Part shown: positions 13,617-14,673 of the stretch, in pieces | How the letters are laid out: every line of letters starts with the position of its first letter | How positions within the stretch are numbered: position 1 is the stretch's first letter | Source: Treponema sp. UBA3662 | GTDB taxonomy: Bacteria; Spirochaetota; Spirochaetia; Treponematales; Treponemataceae | NCBI GenBank assembly: GCA_002373205.1 | Contig: DFJV01000030.1 | Span: forward strand, 1-14,673 | Direction of reading: 5' to 3' | Length of the DNA stretch: 14,673 nt | Translations under genes and position numbers: made by a program | Notes under the pieces: model-generated | Databases searched by the model: none | The model's input: only the letters and a program-made list of their open reading frames with translations | What the model was told of the DNA's origin: nothing

Positions 13617-14673
13617 TTATGTTACGGTTTCCCGCATAATTTTCCATGGTAATTTTCCAATTATGATGCAAGTTATCCAAGAAAAAATGAAAACTATAAC
13701 TGAAAAAATCACTGGTTTTTCTTCAAGATTCGTTACTGTTCTAAAAATATGCCTTATCATACGGTGTATGCAGTAAATGCCCATTGTGTATTTTGACAAA
13801 AGCCGAATTGGAGCGTGTAACAAGTGAATTTTTTTGGAATCCAATGGAAGAGCATAAAATAGCATTACCAAAAATATCGGAACTGCTATATTCGAAAGAC
13901 CATGATAGCTACCTCCTTTACAAGGAGAAAACGGAACGAAAATTAAGAAAAATAGAAAGATTAGCGAGAGTGAAAATAAAGTTTTCTTGGTTTTTGCAAT
14001 TTCTGGAAGATTCCATGTTTTAAGATAGATACCTGTTATCGCAAGCGGAATCATTCCGAATAGGTGTGATATTGTCGTACTCATTTCTTCTGGCAAGTTT
14101 GTAACTAATTTTTGAGGTAGTCCCATATAAGATATACCAAGAAAAGTAAAAAATAGAATAGGCAATAGATAATTAAGATTTATCTTTTTTGGAATTTTGA
14201 ATACGAATACAAAAAGTATTGTTATGAAGATAAGATCTGATTGAAACCACATGCTTCCGTTAAATGTATACCCAAATCCTATCTGCCATAAAAGAGAGAA
14301 TAAGTTTTCTGTTCGAGAAGTGTGAAAAACTAAACTTGTAAGATTGAAAAATCCCCAATAAGCAAAAGCCCAGAAAATCTGCGGCGTAAACAATCTTAAT
14401 ATACGCTTCTTTCTGTAGTTTTGGTCGAAAGAAAGACGAAACGAATCCGTCAGGAAAAATGACATAATCATGAAAACAGGGACAGCATACCCAAAAAAAT
14501 ACTGATTCAAAAGCAGAGATTGTCCAGGTGTGCAATGTCCGAAAACGACTTCAAAGCACATCCAGACACGAAGTAATGCAAGCCCATAGTTAAAAATTTT
14601 CTTTTCTTGTAAAACAGGGGCTTGACATGAAATTCCTAGCGAATCACAATTGTTGATTGTTGATTGTTGATTG
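13617..14673 (-). CDS. Acyltransferase-3 (OafA-like) membrane O-acyltransferase, 5' end outside window
   Basis: A polytopic membrane protein of the acyltransferase-3 family, which O-acylates surface polysaccharides, lipid A or peptidoglycan sugars. The frame is open to the window edge. The first ATG (14561) cannot be the start: the family's R-x10-H catalytic motif in the first helix reads LLRVWMCFEVVFGH, and its Arg codon (14570-14568) lies upstream of that ATG. The preceding NYGLALLR block also matches the usual family N-terminus. No ATG, GTG or TTG occurs in frame between 14562 and 14673, so translation starts beyond the window. About 350 residues are visible, with some ten hydrophobic segments ending in IMRETVT. 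The N-terminal codons run through a 7-bp tandem repeat. A 59-bp gap separates its stop codon from the DUF3990 gene. Confidence 0.82.
   Translation of the reverse strand, partial: NQQSTINNCDSLGISCQAPVLQEKKIFNYGLALLRVWMCFEVVFGHCTPGQSLLLNQYFFGYAVPVFMIMSFFLTDSFRLSFDQNYRKKRILRLFTPQIFWAFAYWGFFNLTSLVFHTSRTENLFSLLWQIGFGYTFNGSMWFQSDLIFITILFVFVFKIPKKINLNYLLPILFFTFLGISYMGLPQKLVTNLPEEMSTTISHLFGMIPLAITGIYLKTWNLPEIAKTKKTLFSLSLIFLFFLIFVPFSPCKGGSYHGLSNIAVPIFLVMLFYALPLDSKKIHLLHAPIRLLSKYTMGIYCIHRMIRHIFRTVTNLEEKPVIFSVIVFIFSWITCIIIGKLPWKIMRETVT
14649..14673. repeat. Heptanucleotide tandem repeat in the 5' coding region of the acyltransferase-3 gene
   Basis: Perfect period-7 sequence (TTGTTGA units; CAATCAA on the coding strand) covers 25 bp, about 3.6 copies, and reaches the window edge, so the full array is longer or ends just outside. 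Seven is not a multiple of three. The coding-strand unit has no stop codon in any frame, so gain or loss of one unit would shift the frame of the downstream domain without stopping inside the array. Confidence 0.75.

Noticed and set aside
13617..14561. Acyltransferase-3 gene starting at the ATG at 14561
   Set aside because: That start would remove the catalytic Arg of the R-x10-H motif and the NYGLALLR block, both of which are encoded in frame upstream.
14649..14673. Reading the 7-bp repeat as part of a CRISPR or origin iteron array
   Set aside because: Units are too short and have no spacers, and the array lies in an open coding frame. A simple-sequence repeat fits better.

Overview
The window is a surface-glycan or lipid-modification locus, probably from a Treponema-like spirochaete. 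The taxon is an inference from the moderately AT-rich sequence and from a cytidylyltransferase fused to 2-aminoethylphosphonate (AEP) transaminase, a fusion known from Treponema denticola. I could not run a similarity search. No rRNA, tRNA, CRISPR array, phage gene or transposase was seen.

Layout. (1) Positions 1-3713, + strand: a compact phosphonate operon. It has phosphoenolpyruvate (PEP) mutase (5' end outside the window), phosphonopyruvate decarboxylase, and the fused cytidylyltransferase-transaminase. Together these would turn PEP into AEP and then CMP-AEP. (2) Positions 3788-9453, + strand: two tandem paralogues of more than 900 residues. Each joins an N-terminal YidC/Oxa1-like domain to further membrane helices and a C-terminal sulfatase/phosphoethanolamine-transferase-like domain. 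Each has its own promoter of the same layout (TTGTAA, 17 bp, TATAGT or TATAAT). (3) Positions 9469-12348, + strand: an SGNH-hydrolase-like membrane-anchored protein and an MBOAT O-acyltransferase, a pairing typical of extracytoplasmic polysaccharide acylation. (4) Positions 12462-13557, - strand: a DUF3990-type protein, probably an ADP-ribosyltransferase-like toxin or effector, overlapping a small partner protein. (5) Positions 13617-14673, - strand: an acyltransferase-3 (OafA-like) membrane protein whose 5' end runs out of the window through a 7-bp tandem repeat.

Working model (inference). The first three genes make activated AEP. The YidC-sulfatase proteins, whose catalytic half resembles enzymes that move phospho-headgroups on the outer face of the membrane, are candidates for placing AEP or a related headgroup on a cell-surface polymer or lipid. 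The SGNH/MBOAT pair would acylate the same or a neighbouring polymer. The acyltransferase-3 gene may be switched on and off by its repeat. The YidC-like halves of both paralogues carry Asn where true insertases carry the conserved groove Arg, so this domain has probably been repurposed.

The most novel element is the duplicated YidC-sulfatase fusion beside a CMP-AEP pathway. I know of no characterised example of this architecture.
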